Made by a program: the position numbers and the translations under genes. Of a DNA stretch of 64,000 nt, positions 43,984 to 53,969 are shown one piece after another. The stretch's first letter is position 1. The number at the start of each line of letters is the position of its first letter. The stretch is taken from the NCBI GenBank assembly GCA_964019135.1, contig OZ025256.1:15197911-15261910 (forward strand), read 5' to 3'. The notes beneath the pieces are model-generated. The model worked only from the letters and a program-made list of their open reading frames with translations, had not been told where the DNA came from and made no database searches. Source of the stretch: Arenicola marina (lineage: Eukaryota > Annelida > Polychaeta > Arenicolidae).

Positions 43984-45036
43984 TTAGCAGCAATTCTCCG
44001 TATCGTAGCCGCAGTCGCTGCCTCGCCCGCTGTGATCCCAGGTATAACCGAACAAATGCATGTCGGGAAAAACAAAACTCAAGACGGATTTAAATAAATT
44101 GGGGTCCTGCCTCTGTAGTTCTATTAGTTCGTCGTCATATTTCTGGAGCAGCACAGAGCCGGGAAATTCCGAACTTGTTCTCAGAGCGCTGGACCTATCT
44201 AGCGGAGGTTCGACAATTAAATGGTGCGGGTCTATTCCCAGGTGCGCGTTCAAGATTGGGTTGTCGAATTCAAGGGTTTCGGTTTTCAAGATGAAGTCAT
44301 AATCCAGCGAGCAGGGATAGCACATTTTGTGCTGTTCCTCCCAGAGAAGAACCTCTTTGTCCAGCAGAACCCGCTGGCTGAAGAATTGAGTCAGGTTGTG
44401 CAGTCCTTTACCGGCTTTATTGTTATCCGTCATGATTCTCTGGTATATCGAGACCAGGCGTTGTAACGGATGGCGCACGATCAACAACTTCCGGTATGTG
44501 CCGAAGCGGCGTACGACCTCCGCCAACGGGATATCCGTTATCATGTACCAATCACGTGGCATGTCAGACGCGCTCCGATTGGCTATATCCGAGAAAGCCA
44601 ATTTCTTCACGGTGGGGTCTCTTTCATTCCGCCTTGGGTTCAACCTCGCAAAGAATGTCTTTGCTGCCATATCGGCCGCTCTTGGCACCTTGCAATGAAA
44701 CACGTTTCTTTGATGACTGACAATGATGGAAGGCACAACAGGCGACATCGTCTTCTTGACTTTAACCATGTGACTACATACAGTAGCGACATGTTTCCGC
44801 CTCGTGGCGAAAGAACAGATTTGTCTCGTTGTGTCGGGAATGCCCGGATCAGTAATCATGCTTGCTCCGGAGTCAACAAACTTTTTAGCCCTTCGTCTAT
44901 CGGGACGCTTTCTTTGCTTGGACTCACTCTCCAATGGTTTGACCGCATCCCGTTCGACATATAGGAACAAAATGGCAGAGATTAGCAGTAAGAAAAAGAT
45001 ATACTGTCCCCGTTTCACGTTCTTAATAATTTTCAT
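43984..45036 (-). CDS. Carbohydrate sulfotransferase family 2 (HNK-1/chondroitin 4-O type), single exon, 350 aa
   Basis: A Golgi type II membrane enzyme that would transfer sulfate from PAPS to a sugar. The start is the ATG at 45036 (MKIIKNVKRGQ); upstream there is no ATG before an in-frame TAG near 45140, although an acceptor-like CCACAG at about 45103 would allow a longer spliced N-terminus. Residues 11-27 form the signal anchor, followed by a basic stem. PAPS-binding: 5'-phosphosulfate loop FHCKVPRAADMAAK (K116, P118) and 3'-phosphate site LLIVRHPLQRLVSIY (R188, S196). Family block CYPCSLDYDFILKTETLE and the end LFGYTWD follow. The 5' loop differs from the usual CxxPKVACTNWK, so substrate or activity may differ. 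Conserved R-H-P and DYDF argue for a working fold. The gene is intronless. Confidence 0.88.
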   Translation of the reverse strand: MKIIKNVKRGQYIFFLLLISAILFLYVERDAVKPLESESKQRKRPDRRRAKKFVDSGASMITDPGIPDTTRQICSFATRRKHVATVCSHMVKVKKTMSPVVPSIIVSHQRNVFHCKVPRAADMAAKTFFARLNPRRNERDPTVKKLAFSDIANRSASDMPRDWYMITDIPLAEVVRRFGTYRKLLIVRHPLQRLVSIYQRIMTDNNKAGKGLHNLTQFFSQRVLLDKEVLLWEEQHKMCYPCSLDYDFILKTETLEFDNPILNAHLGIDPHHLIVEPPLDRSSALRTSSEFPGSVLLQKYDDELIELQRQDPNLFKSVLSFVFPDMHLFGYTWDHSGRGSDCGYDTENCC

Positions 45037-45960
45037 CTTGTGTACACGTCTATTATATCGTCTAAACAATCGCTTTACTGAATCACGTTGAGATGTCTCT
45101 TCCCTGTGGCCGTTCAAACCGCCATAACCAAGTGGCCCAGGCGGCTATAAATGTGAGTAAATTTCAGAATACGGCAGAAGGCTCCGTTAACCAACTGCGT
45201 TCGAAGTATGGATTAACGTACTGTGTATTAAATATAACAGGACCGCGCCGGGGCTGAACCATCGTTACAGCAGGAGACGAAACATTAGCCGCATTGGTAA
45301 TCGCTGAATTGTGTCAATAATGCTCCATCGCGAGGGGAAAAGCCAACACACATGCAAGCAAACATACGCTGGTCGAATCACTTGCATTAAGTGATGGCCC
45401 CTGTGGTAACGTGGATCGATATAACATCGATAATTTCAAAAAATTGGATACACCACTCGCAATATAATTGATCAATGGTTATTTATTGCCTCGCTCGCAA
45501 TGGTAATTATCGCATTACTGATGACTGAAACGTCATAGTTTGCGCGGCGTGTTCGGCTCTCCACCAGACGGGTTACATGACCTTATATATTAACAATAAT
45601 CTATATTGCCATGAAGAGTACCCAAATCACTATAATACAGAACTGGTTGGCAAGGAGCAGAAGCCGCGGCTTATTCGCTCTAAAAAAAAAAAAAAAAGAG
45701 AAAAACAAAAAAAAAACCCGAGAAAAACAGAAAAAAACGGAACATGGAGGAACAGTAGTATAACAATCTAGATAATATCGATTTGGACCAATCGTTGCGC
45801 TATAATAGTTCTTTATGGCAACCGGCTGCTGAGGTGGGTAGATCCGGGGATCATCGGCTTCTCTTTTGGAGCCTAAAGGGATCATCTGCTTCGCGCCTCC
45901 TTGATTGAAAATAAAATTAAAAACATTTGGCGCTTTAGGACGTTTTTTTGCGCAAATGAA
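45037..45960. other. Non-coding upstream of the sulfotransferase gene
   Basis: Presumed 5' region of the sulfotransferase gene. Contains an A-rich run (45681-45738, mostly A with GAG and CCC breaks). No TATA box or RNA gene recognised. Confidence 0.35.
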
Positions 45961-45995
45961 GGCTGTGGACCTAAGAAACCCCCAGGAACCACCAA

Positions 45996-46345
45996 AGGAG
46001 GGGGGGCGGCGGGGGGGGGGGGGGAAGGGTTACTTAAGTTCCTCGGGATTTGGCTTTTCATTTTACCCCGTGAACTAGGAATGAGGAAAATAATTCTTCG
46101 TGAACTGGGAATGGGGTATTAGCCGACCGTCGTGATCAAGGATTTTCGTTAATCGCGAACTTGGAAGTTTTATATTTTAAATAACCGAGAATCGGGAAAT
46201 CGTCCATTTAGTACCGTGTATCCGCCGTTCCATTGCATGCGGAGCGTTCTGCTTTTAATTCATCGTGACCTGGGAACTTATTTTTCGTGATCTGGGAACA
46301 CGACCCCCCTTGCCTCCCACCCATCAAAGGGGGTTTTCGCGCAGA
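45996..46345. repeat. Dispersed repeat, copy 1 (GTGAACTGGGAATG family)
   Basis: Starts with a G-run (46010-46025) and contains TTCTTCGTGAACTGGGAATG, GGGTATTAGCCGACCG and GTGATCAAGGAT, ending in GACCCCCC. It matches the copy at 48288-48625 at about 85-90 per cent by eye, same orientation. Non-coding, possibly a MITE or SINE family flanked by G and C runs. Confidence 0.75.
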
Positions 46346-46856
46346 AGTCAGGGTCCTTAATCAAGGCGAAGCGAGATAGCCGTGCTATTTGTGGGAGCAA
46401 ATATTCAGTCAATAACTCGATATTCTGCGTATCGAATACCCGTCAAACAGCCCAAATGGACTGAGCTGCGTGTTTGATCAATGCGTAATACTGCAATTTG
46501 GTAGCGTTTCAAGCAAAGATGTAGACATCCCCTGGTGAAGCTTGCATGACAACGAAGCAGAATTTTGAGGCATGTTTGGTATGCATGTTGTTATGCCAAA
46601 CGCGTCTTGTCGATCTTTACCATAGCAGGTAGCCGTGATTGGTTCATTCAAGTAGGCCGTTTCCCAGGGGTTGGGGATTATAGGGATTAAACACACATAG
46701 TGGGGTGAGGGGAGGGGGAGGGGGAGAGGGAGGTGCCTGTACGCCCAGTAATGTCTGAGGGAGCGGGTATTTATTATAAAGAAGATATGCCTGTAGAGCG
46801 GATATGTCGTAAAATAAAAACCAGAAGTAAAATATTCATAAAGTTACCCAAAAGCA

Positions 46857-46863
46857 CTATAAA
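46857..46863 (+). promoter_or_regulatory. TATA-like box upstream of the ATG at 46995
   Basis: CTATAAAAC in moderately GC-rich context, 135 bp before an ATG in a good context (CAACATGG). It could be the promoter of the small open frame downstream. No other promoter element was recognised. Confidence 0.3.
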
Positions 46864-46994
46864 ACGGCGCTAAATGCGTACATGCCTCTAACAGACCGAA
46901 ACAAGTAAGCTGTTGATGCCACGCCAAACCACTTTAGCTCATAGTCTTCAACACCAGATTAATACGCATCCCGGACAGTTCACAACCTGACAAC

Positions 46995-47171
46995 ATGGAG
47001 CAACTAGACGGTCAAGCAGAGCTTGAGAAGGAAGACGAAAATGGGTCTATTATGGAATATTGCTTTGCGTCTGCCTCCGAAGGATACTATGAAACAAACC
47101 CCGAATCTCTAGACCAAATATTAACGAAGTTACGCGGGAAAACATGCTTCGTAACCTTGATTTTGATGTGA
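46995..47171 (+). CDS. Small acidic open frame, 58 aa, unidentified; possible first exon or gene fragment
   Basis: MEQLDGQAELEKEDENGSIM then EYCFASASEGYYETNPESLD and a short tail. Composition is protein-like and acidic, with a TATA-like box upstream. The last third lies in a repeat (47070-47260) with a second copy at 47570-47757, so the end (TCFVTLILM, stop) probably comes from the inserted repeat rather than the original gene. Family not recognised. A spliced product leaving earlier is possible, but no donor stands out. Confidence 0.3.
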   Translation: MEQLDGQAELEKEDENGSIMEYCFASASEGYYETNPESLDQILTKLRGKTCFVTLILM

Positions 47172-47757
47172 CCTTGACCTTGGAAGCGTGACCTTGATCA
47201 ATATAGTACTTTGCGCCCAAATACTAATGTCATGTCTCACGCAAGGTGTCGTTTGTCAATATCGACGGGGTTATAGGCCGAAACGTCACCACACCGTCAG
47301 TCATTTGGCGTATCGAGGCTTTATAATTGGATTGGCCATGTTAAAGTGTGATTATTTGCCAGCGTCGAAACTACTGGTTCGATTTCTATGGCATTTGGCA
47401 TACATGATGCCAGTAATATGGGTACATATTCCACCACATATGAGTCATCTACCTGCATTTATGTGGTCACAGCGATGTCTTTGCAGTTTCGGCAATGTCA
47501 AAATTGATTATCCAATAACTCGAAAACTATCAATGTAAGGGGAAATCTGAGGGCACATTACTTTGGCGCCAGTCTCTAAAGAATACTATGAAACAAACCG
47601 CGAATCTCTAGACCAAATATTAACGAAGTTACGCGGAAAACATATTTCGTAACCTTGACCTTGATGTGACCTTGACCTTAGAAGCGTGACCTTGATCAAT
47701 ATAGTACTTTGCGCTCAAATACTAATGTCATGTCTCACGCAAGGTGTCGTGTGTCTG
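47070..47757. repeat. Direct repeat pair (about 188 bp each) with TGACCTTGACCTT motifs
   Basis: 47072-47259 and 47571-47757 match nearly throughout (ACTATGAAACAAACC...CTCTAGACCAAATATTAACG...GTAACCTTG...ATATAGTACTTTGCG...CTCACGCAAGGTGTCG). The 310 bp between is non-coding. Both copies hold TGTGACCTTGACCTTRGAAG, i.e. direct AGGTCA half-sites on the minus strand. Confidence 0.85.
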
Positions 47758-47939
47758 ACATGTCCCCTTCATTGAGAAATTGGGGAGGCCATTTTCCCGC
47801 CAAAATTCTCCCGTAGGGTCCCATATTAAACTTTGGGAATTTTTAGCGGGAAAACTGTTTGGGCGATTTGCACAAATGAAAGACAATATAGAAGGTACTA
47901 ATGGGCCCAATACGTGAAATAATTTTCAGTGAGATTAAT

Positions 47940-48185
47940 AAATGGAATCTGTGAACGTTATAGCGATTTTCCCGTTTTTTTGTCCGATCTTTCAATGGTT
48001 AAGCGAGTTTCGAAAAATTCCTGTGACCTTGACCTTTGACCTACATGGCCCATCCACGAACTTAGCCTGACGATTGCCATTCTGCATCATTTTGTGAATT
48101 TTGAAGTCGATACCTTAAGGCATTCGACAGAAAATGTCTCACGTGACAAACAGACAGAAAAACGAAACACACCCTCATAAAATTA
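47940..48185. repeat. Dispersed-repeat-like segment ending in GACAGAAAAACGAAAC
   Basis: Contains CCTGTGACCTTGACCTTTGA CCT and the tail ACAGACAGAAAAACGAAACA CACCC. Such composite segments (steroid-receptor-like half sites, then GACAGAC tail) are familiar as dispersed repeats in marine invertebrates. No second copy of this tail is in the window, so the call rests on general resemblance. Confidence 0.4.
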
Positions 48186-48287
48186 AAAAAGGGGTCTGGC
48201 ATGTTTATTTCTGGGAGCATTGCCGATGAGAGCTATTTGGAAAATGATAAGATATGTGAGCTTAACGCTGTACATAGGTATATGTTG

Positions 48288-48625
48288 TCGACTAGGGGGG
48301 GGGGGGGGGTCGCAAGGAGTATTTCCGTTCCTCGGGAATGGGCTTTTCAATTCACCGTGAACTGGGAATAAGGAAAATAATTCTTCGTGAACTGGGAATG
48401 GGGTATTAGCCGACCGCCGTGATCAAGGATTGTCATTAATCGTGGACTGGGAATTGTAATTAAATAACCGTGAATCGAGAAATCGTCAATTTAATATCAT
48501 GTATCCGTCCTTCCATTGTAAGCGGGGAGTCATTTTTTTAATTCATCCTGATCTGGGAAGAAAAAAATTTATTCTTCGTGATCTGGGAACATGACCCCCC
48601 CCCCCTTGCGCCCCCCCCCCTTTCC
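48288..48625. repeat. Dispersed repeat, copy 2 (GTGAACTGGGAATG family)
   Basis: Second copy of the element at 45996-46345, again beginning after a G-run (48295-48309) and ending in GACCCCCCC. Shares AGGAAAATAATTCTTCGTGA and GGGTATTAGCCGACC. Homopolymer runs at both ends of both copies suggest they belong to the element. Confidence 0.75.
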
Positions 48626-50080
48626 CCCGTGATAACACGTGGGTTTGTGTTTCTCTGCGACGTCATTTTCTTCCCTCGTACAGTTCAGCGAGGAAGCTAT
48701 GAAATTCACTCAGAATATTACTGCTACTTATTATATGAACATTGTAACTTAGGATATAAGCGCGTAAACGCATGCCGGACTCCATTTTTCTCCTTTCATA
48801 AAGGCGTTTTGCGTGATTTTATAGAATAAAACCTATAACCTTTTATTAAAATACATTCTTATTTGTCTATATTCTATAGACAAAGTTAACTTTGAACTAC
48901 ACAATAGGGTGTCACCGACAGCGTGACTTTTACTACATATAGGTGAAGTGATAAGAACGGCGGTCGGCAAGAGACTTTGCTCCCGGACATAAGTAGGGCG
49001 ATAATGAGGGGCCTTAGTTGATCCGTGAGGCGGACACATACCATCTAAAGTGCAGGGCACATAAAAAAGGACCGCATACGTTTTCGCGGATTTGTATTGC
49101 AGTGGACTCTAAATTGCTGGTAGGTGAAGGAATCTTAGTTGTAGTTAGAACATGGTAATGCATGCAAGGTGAGCTTTTCATTATATCTGCGTATAGGCCT
49201 CCATGTATAATGAATATACTGGTTCGGATTATCTATGATGGTCGCAGGTAAGCTCTCCAAGGAGGGTTACCAGGTGAGATGCTGGGATGAGATTTTGCTG
49301 GCAGTGGAGTAGGATAGTACATGTAACTTACTTATGTACGTGATGCATACCGGATACACATGTTTGCCGTTTATATGACTATAAGCTACTACAGAGCAAT
49401 CGGTGGTACCAGGTACATCACTTGTGCGTCAGTTTTATATATCATTTCTCGACTGTCCCGCTTGGGGAACACCCTTCCCTTCTAGAGTATCTTTGAGAAA
49501 TTAGAGGCGTTCATTATGCCGCTTTATATATTATTTTAATCCCGTGGTTCTCGCAGCTGCTATATGAGCCATCATTGTCTATATAATAGGTATGTAATGG
49601 ACGGCACGAAGTGGTGTAAGGTGGTACGAAATATACGCTATCATTGTGTGAGCTATATCAGACCCGTCCCTGGGAAGCCTCTTGGATATCGATAGTGGTG
49701 GTCGGGGGGGGGGGGGGGGGTCGTGTGTGGGAGGGCCTTTTGGGTGGATTAATTTTTCAAGAAATAGAGGACATTTTAATTCGGTAACTGGCAGCGTAAT
49801 CCGCAGCGCTCAACAACTGATGCATGACACAGTGACAGCCTTACAATAAGCAGTCTTTACACAGATCACAATGTCTTATCATAACGCGCCCTTGAGAGCG
49901 TTCCAGAAAACTGTCGTAAGTGTGAGTAAAACCTGTTTTTTCTTGACCCGCGAATAGCTGTTGCTTGAAAATTAAACAAAATTTAAATTTATCTAGTTGT
50001 GGACTAAAATGAAGGCTCGTGATTCAAAATTGAGAAAATGAGGAATTGTGGTTTCGACATAGATCTAGGTCTATCGATTA
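48626..50080. other. Non-coding, no feature recognised
   Basis: AT-rich DNA with a C run near 48595-48625 and a G run at 49705-49721. No open frame with protein character, no tRNA, no tandem repeat. Confidence 0.4.
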
Positions 50081-50082
50081 TT

Positions 50083-50140
50083 GAGGTCCGGTTTACCACG
50101 GCACGTGGATCGATGGTTCGAACCCCTTTTGTCAGTTGAC
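50083..50140 (+). mobile_element. tRNA-derived SINE remnant (B-box part)
   Basis: TTTACCACGGCACGTGGATC then GATGGTTCGAACCCC resembles the second half of the tRNA-like head of the SINE at 52204 (ACGGCACGTGGGTCGGTGGT TCGAGCCC). The A-box half is missing or decayed. Confidence 0.45.
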
Positions 50141-50679
50141 AGTGGATTTACTTTTCCTGTTTATCTCCTTAGATTTAGAGAATCGGGACTCGTTTTCCTA
50201 CCTGTATCTGCTAAATTCCCGCTGTCAGCCTAAATTGCAGTTTAATTTTTATTATCTGACAGTTGGAATGTATTTTGTTTTGAATCGCGCAAAAGTCGTC
50301 TGCCAGAAATGTTGAACGTCCTTGAACCTTGCTTTGTATTGGAGCTGTAGACACCAGTATTTAAGCCCCTGTCGCGAGGTTTGTGTCTTCCTTGCTGTCG
50401 TCTTTCGAGAGGTGGGTGGGGGGGGGTCGCATCCACTGCGCTCCACTCTAACCTTCACAGGGAAAACCTGTGGTGGAGGCCCTGCCTTCTTTCAGGTATA
50501 CTAATTTCCCCGCCTGTGTCTTTCAGTAGCAACGAGTGGTTTAAAGGTGTTCAATGTGCTCCATTTGTAGAGCTATTTCTGGTACAAAGGTAACAATAGT
50601 CTAGAGAGTAGTCTCACGTGGTGTCGTGTGAATTATAAAAAGTTTGTTTATACTAGTTAAAGAACGAGCTGGAGTGCAT

Positions 50680-51970
50680 TTGCCCCCCGAAAATGAGGGA
50701 TCTAACACTTCTGCTTGAAACTAAATCATCCATATATGTCGTGTTTCCATATTTTTCCCATATAGTTTGAGCTTTCTAATCTAACCCCCCGCCCCCTTGG
50801 AGCTAAGCATTGACTTATGCATTCCATTGTTTGTCTTGCAATTGGCAGGTTCTGGAAACATCAGCCAGCTCGCCTCCGCTCAGCTTATCAAGATAATGCA
50901 CAGTTTTTCCCCTAATTATTAAAATAATGCACTGTTTTGTCGTTCTTTATTTAAATAAAGCACAAGTATGTCAATGAAACACGGTTAGGTCTATTTTCCT
51001 ATGCATTCTTCTAGATAATAAACACTTAAGACAAAGGCGTGACGTCACACAGTTTTTTAAAATCCCTATAGCTATTAGGTTGAAGTACATGTAGAATTAC
51101 ATGCAGGGACACATAAAGTGCTTGCTTATAGGAGCTGTGAATACAAATGACTTAATTTAGACAGATAAGTTAATTTATGATCACAGGATTAATGATTAAT
51201 AATGTGTTTACTGGCTGGGTTAACTATAGGTTGTATCATCAGCCTAGTTATAATTTTGTAGTCCTGTGCTGCCTTCTTTCAGAATATACGACAGCGAGTT
51301 CTTTAACGCACTTATAAAATTGTTACAACAAGGCATTAGTACTGCTCATGATTAGCGCGGTTAATTTCCATGTTTGGACACAGGAAATCGACTATTGTAG
51401 CAATTGCACTGCCCGACTGATAGTGAGCATTAGGGGAACACCGGTTTGGCCTTATAGTGACAAAACGACCCATCATCTAATGCGCCAGTCAATGTGAAGC
51501 CCCAGAGGGGAGGGCGGGGGTGGTAGAGCGTGGGAGAAGCAGACATTTTTAAAGTGTTGTTTTTAAATACCCACACAAGGGCAAGCCATCCCGTCTAACT
51601 TCCCTGAAAACAACGCCCCATGAAAAGCAATATTAGGGATTTTACGTTTCTACTTGAAAATAGATCATCCATATGTCATGTCTTTTGTAATAAGATTTAT
51701 TCTGATCAAATACACCCCCACCCCCTAGCTCGCCTCAGCTCAGCTCAGCTTGGCTCAACTGATTACACTGTGAAACTTAGCGGGGTGAAGCGAGTCAATA
51801 TTAACAGTAACTGTTTTCTCCGTTTTTTTCCGTTTATTATCAAGATAATGCACTGTTTTGTCGTTCGTTATTTAAATAACGCACACCTACGTTAATAAAA
51901 CACGGCTAGGTCTTCTAAATATTGAACACCTAAGAGAAAGGCGTGACGTCACAAGTTTTAAAACTAAAGG
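50680..51970. repeat. Diverged direct duplication, copies at about 50690-51065 and 51615-51965
   Basis: Blocks recur in the same order about 925 bp apart: CTTGAAA(C/A)TA(A/G)ATCATCCATAT; GCTCGCCTC(C/A)GCTCAGCT; AGATAATGCACTGTTTTGTC GTTC then TTATTTAAATAA; AAACACGG(T/C)TAGGTCT; AAAGGCGTGACGTCACA. Non-coding. Either two insertions of one element or an old tandem duplication. Confidence 0.7.
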
Positions 51971-52190
51971 TCACCCCGATGGATCATGACCTATGGGAAA
52001 TCTTATTGTCTGGACATGCGTTGGGACAAGCCCATAGGTTATTTTATGACCGATAGGTCTTGTCGGGTGCAATAGAAGAGGCTCTATTGGCTAGGTCAAA
52101 CCTCCAGGTCATAAAATCTCTGGCCAATCAGTACATGTCTTTCGGTCACGTGATGGAAACTGACTCATGTGATTCGATAATAAGAATATG

Positions 52191-52473
52191 ACGCATGGGA
52201 TAAGGGGCCGCCCCGATAGCTCAGTGGGCTAGAGCGCCCACATTGAGTGCTCTGGTCACCTGAGAGCCTAACGGCACGTGGGTCGGTGGTTCGAGCCCTG
52301 CTGTGGCCGTGTCTATGTGGTCGCAGGCGAAAGATCCCATGTTTTCCTTCGTAAAGAGTAGAGGGTTACCTCCGGGGACATGGCTCCACTCTCCCTTCCT
52401 TCTCCCATTGACGCGATATGACCAAAGGTGGTTAAAGCGTCCTGAATAACCATTCAACCAACGCATGAGATAA
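52191..52473 (+). mobile_element. tRNA-derived SINE with target-site duplications
   Basis: The body 52204-52460 opens with GCCCCGATAGCTCAGTGGGC TAGAGCGCC (RNA polymerase III A box) and has GGTGGTTCGAGCCCTG (B box) about 60 bp on, then a non-tRNA tail (GTCGCAGGCGAAAGATCCC...). It is flanked by ACGCATG(G/A)GATAA at 52191-52203 and 52461-52473, a 13-bp duplication with one mismatch. The tRNA-like part has a very long interval between boxes, so it is not a functional tRNA gene. It ends about 115 bp before the ATG of the next gene. Confidence 0.85.
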
Positions 52474-52589
52474 TTCCACCATATGGACATTGATGTCTCA
52501 TAGGTAAACAGACGTATGAGAAACTATCGTCTGGACGAGACTTTGTACTTGATTCTATCTCCAGGTTGGTGTTCAACGGATAACCAAGG

Positions 52590-53969
52590 ATGTGGCTGGT
52601 TGTGGCTATAACCTTAGCCTCCCTAGTGGCTGCCCTGATCTTCCTTAAAAGGTCATCCGACGAATCTGATTCGTCCACTCGGCTAGACGCCTTGACCAAT
52701 CAGAAATGGAACTACAGGAAGATGAAGCAGCTGATTGGTCAATCGCAAATCAGCTTACCGGCCATGTTTGTTGACCTAGATATCTTCGACGCCAACGTTA
52801 AGCTCATTATGAGTATGGTGCGACCAACGGGGAAGAGTCTACGGATAGCTACAAAGAGTATCAGGTCCCCCGAGCTCATTAAGAGGATATCGAGCCTCAG
52901 TGGTGGTGTGGTGGTCAGCTTCATGTGCTACTCCATACAAGAGGCCCAGTTGCTGGCGCGGGAAGGGCTCGACGATTTCTACATCGCTTACCCTATAATG
53001 CAACGTTCGGATGTAGCTACAGCGCTGTCATTGGTCGTGAGCGGCCGCAAGGTGACGCTTACGATTGACTGTGTCGCGCATGCGCAGAGACTGGATGACC
53101 TATGCGAAGAGATTTGGGGACGTAAGCGGCAGGAAAGTGGGGAAGTAAAGAGTTCTCCCGAGCTGAGAGTGGCGATAGATTTAGACGTGTCCTATAAGTT
53201 ATGCTGGGGGAAGATTCACTTAGGGGCACATCGCTCCAAAGTCGATTCGGTTGAGACATTCGCTCCAGTGGCTGATGCAGTGTTTAAGTCACGTCATCTC
53301 CGCTTGGCTGGTGTCATGGGTTACGAAGCCCACGTGGCAGGTCTCCCTGACAACGACCCGTATTCGCCACTTCCAAATCAACTCGTACGCCACATGAAGA
53401 AACTATTTTACGGAAAGACGACAAATCTGCGTCACCAAATTGCGCGTTATTGTCACGAGCAAGGGATAATTCTGGATTTCTTCAACGGAGGGGGTTCAGG
53501 GAATATAGGCGACGTGGCACGTGACCAAGTCCTGACAGAGGTCACGGCGGGGTCAGCGTTCCTGCAAGCTAAACTCTTCGATTATTACGTCAGCAACGAG
53601 TGTTCCCCGGCCTTCGCCTTCGCCCTCCAAGCCACACGGATCAACTCGGACTATTTGTGTTGCCAGAGCGGGGGATTCGTAGCCAGCGGGTCGTGTAATC
53701 TGGATAAGGTTCCGGTCCCGTTTGCCAACCCGCTCCAGCTTAGCTCATATCCGGATGAAGGGTTCGGCGAAGTTCAAACTCCTCTCCGGATCGGCGGTAG
53801 AAATCCGGGCACTGAAGACGATGTCATCGGCATCGGCGATCCCGTCTTCTTTCGTCCGGCCAAATCGGGAGAAATCGGCGAACACTTCCGAGAGTATATC
53901 CTAAAACGAGGATACCAAATCGTCGGCAAGGCAGCTACGTACAGAGGTGTAGAGAAAGTGTTCTACTGA
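52590..53969 (+). CDS. PLP-dependent fold-type III enzyme (D-threonine aldolase/D-serine dehydratase-like, amino acid deaminase/aldolase type), intronless, 459 aa
   Basis: Residues 3-19 are a hydrophobic anchor (MWLVVAITLASLVAALIFLK). From about 55 an alanine-racemase-type barrel begins: PAMFVDLDIFDANV, then RIATKSIRSPELI with the candidate PLP lysine K89; MGYEAHVAGL mid-protein; NGGGSGN (phosphate loop type); TEVTAGSAFLQAKLFDYY; GGFVASG; GFGEVQTPL; and a C-terminal D-serine-dehydratase-like domain GDPVFFRPAKSGEIGEHF, ATYRG. These blocks are those I recall from bacterial amino acid deaminase/aldolase proteins. The bacterial pattern FRHAKAGE has His where P423 stands here, so a metal ligand may be missing and activity cannot be assumed. 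The single exon and bacterial-like blocks raise possible lateral transfer. ATG chosen for the anchor and CCAAGGATG context. Confidence 0.85.
   Translation: MWLVVAITLASLVAALIFLKRSSDESDSSTRLDALTNQKWNYRKMKQLIGQSQISLPAMFVDLDIFDANVKLIMSMVRPTGKSLRIATKSIRSPELIKRISSLSGGVVVSFMCYSIQEAQLLAREGLDDFYIAYPIMQRSDVATALSLVVSGRKVTLTIDCVAHAQRLDDLCEEIWGRKRQESGEVKSSPELRVAIDLDVSYKLCWGKIHLGAHRSKVDSVETFAPVADAVFKSRHLRLAGVMGYEAHVAGLPDNDPYSPLPNQLVRHMKKLFYGKTTNLRHQIARYCHEQGIILDFFNGGGSGNIGDVARDQVLTEVTAGSAFLQAKLFDYYVSNECSPAFAFALQATRINSDYLCCQSGGFVASGSCNLDKVPVPFANPLQLSSYPDEGFGEVQTPLRIGGRNPGTEDDVIGIGDPVFFRPAKSGEIGEHFREYILKRGYQIVGKAATYRGVEKVFY

Noticed and set aside
45037-45117. N-terminal extension of the sulfotransferase from 45117
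   Set aside because: The start at 45117 would be TTG; the first ATG in frame is at 45036, followed directly by the membrane anchor. A spliced extension remains possible but is unsupported.
52204-52305. Functional tRNA gene
   Set aside because: A and B boxes are present, but the interval and predicted arms do not fit a cloverleaf, and target duplications flank a longer SINE body.
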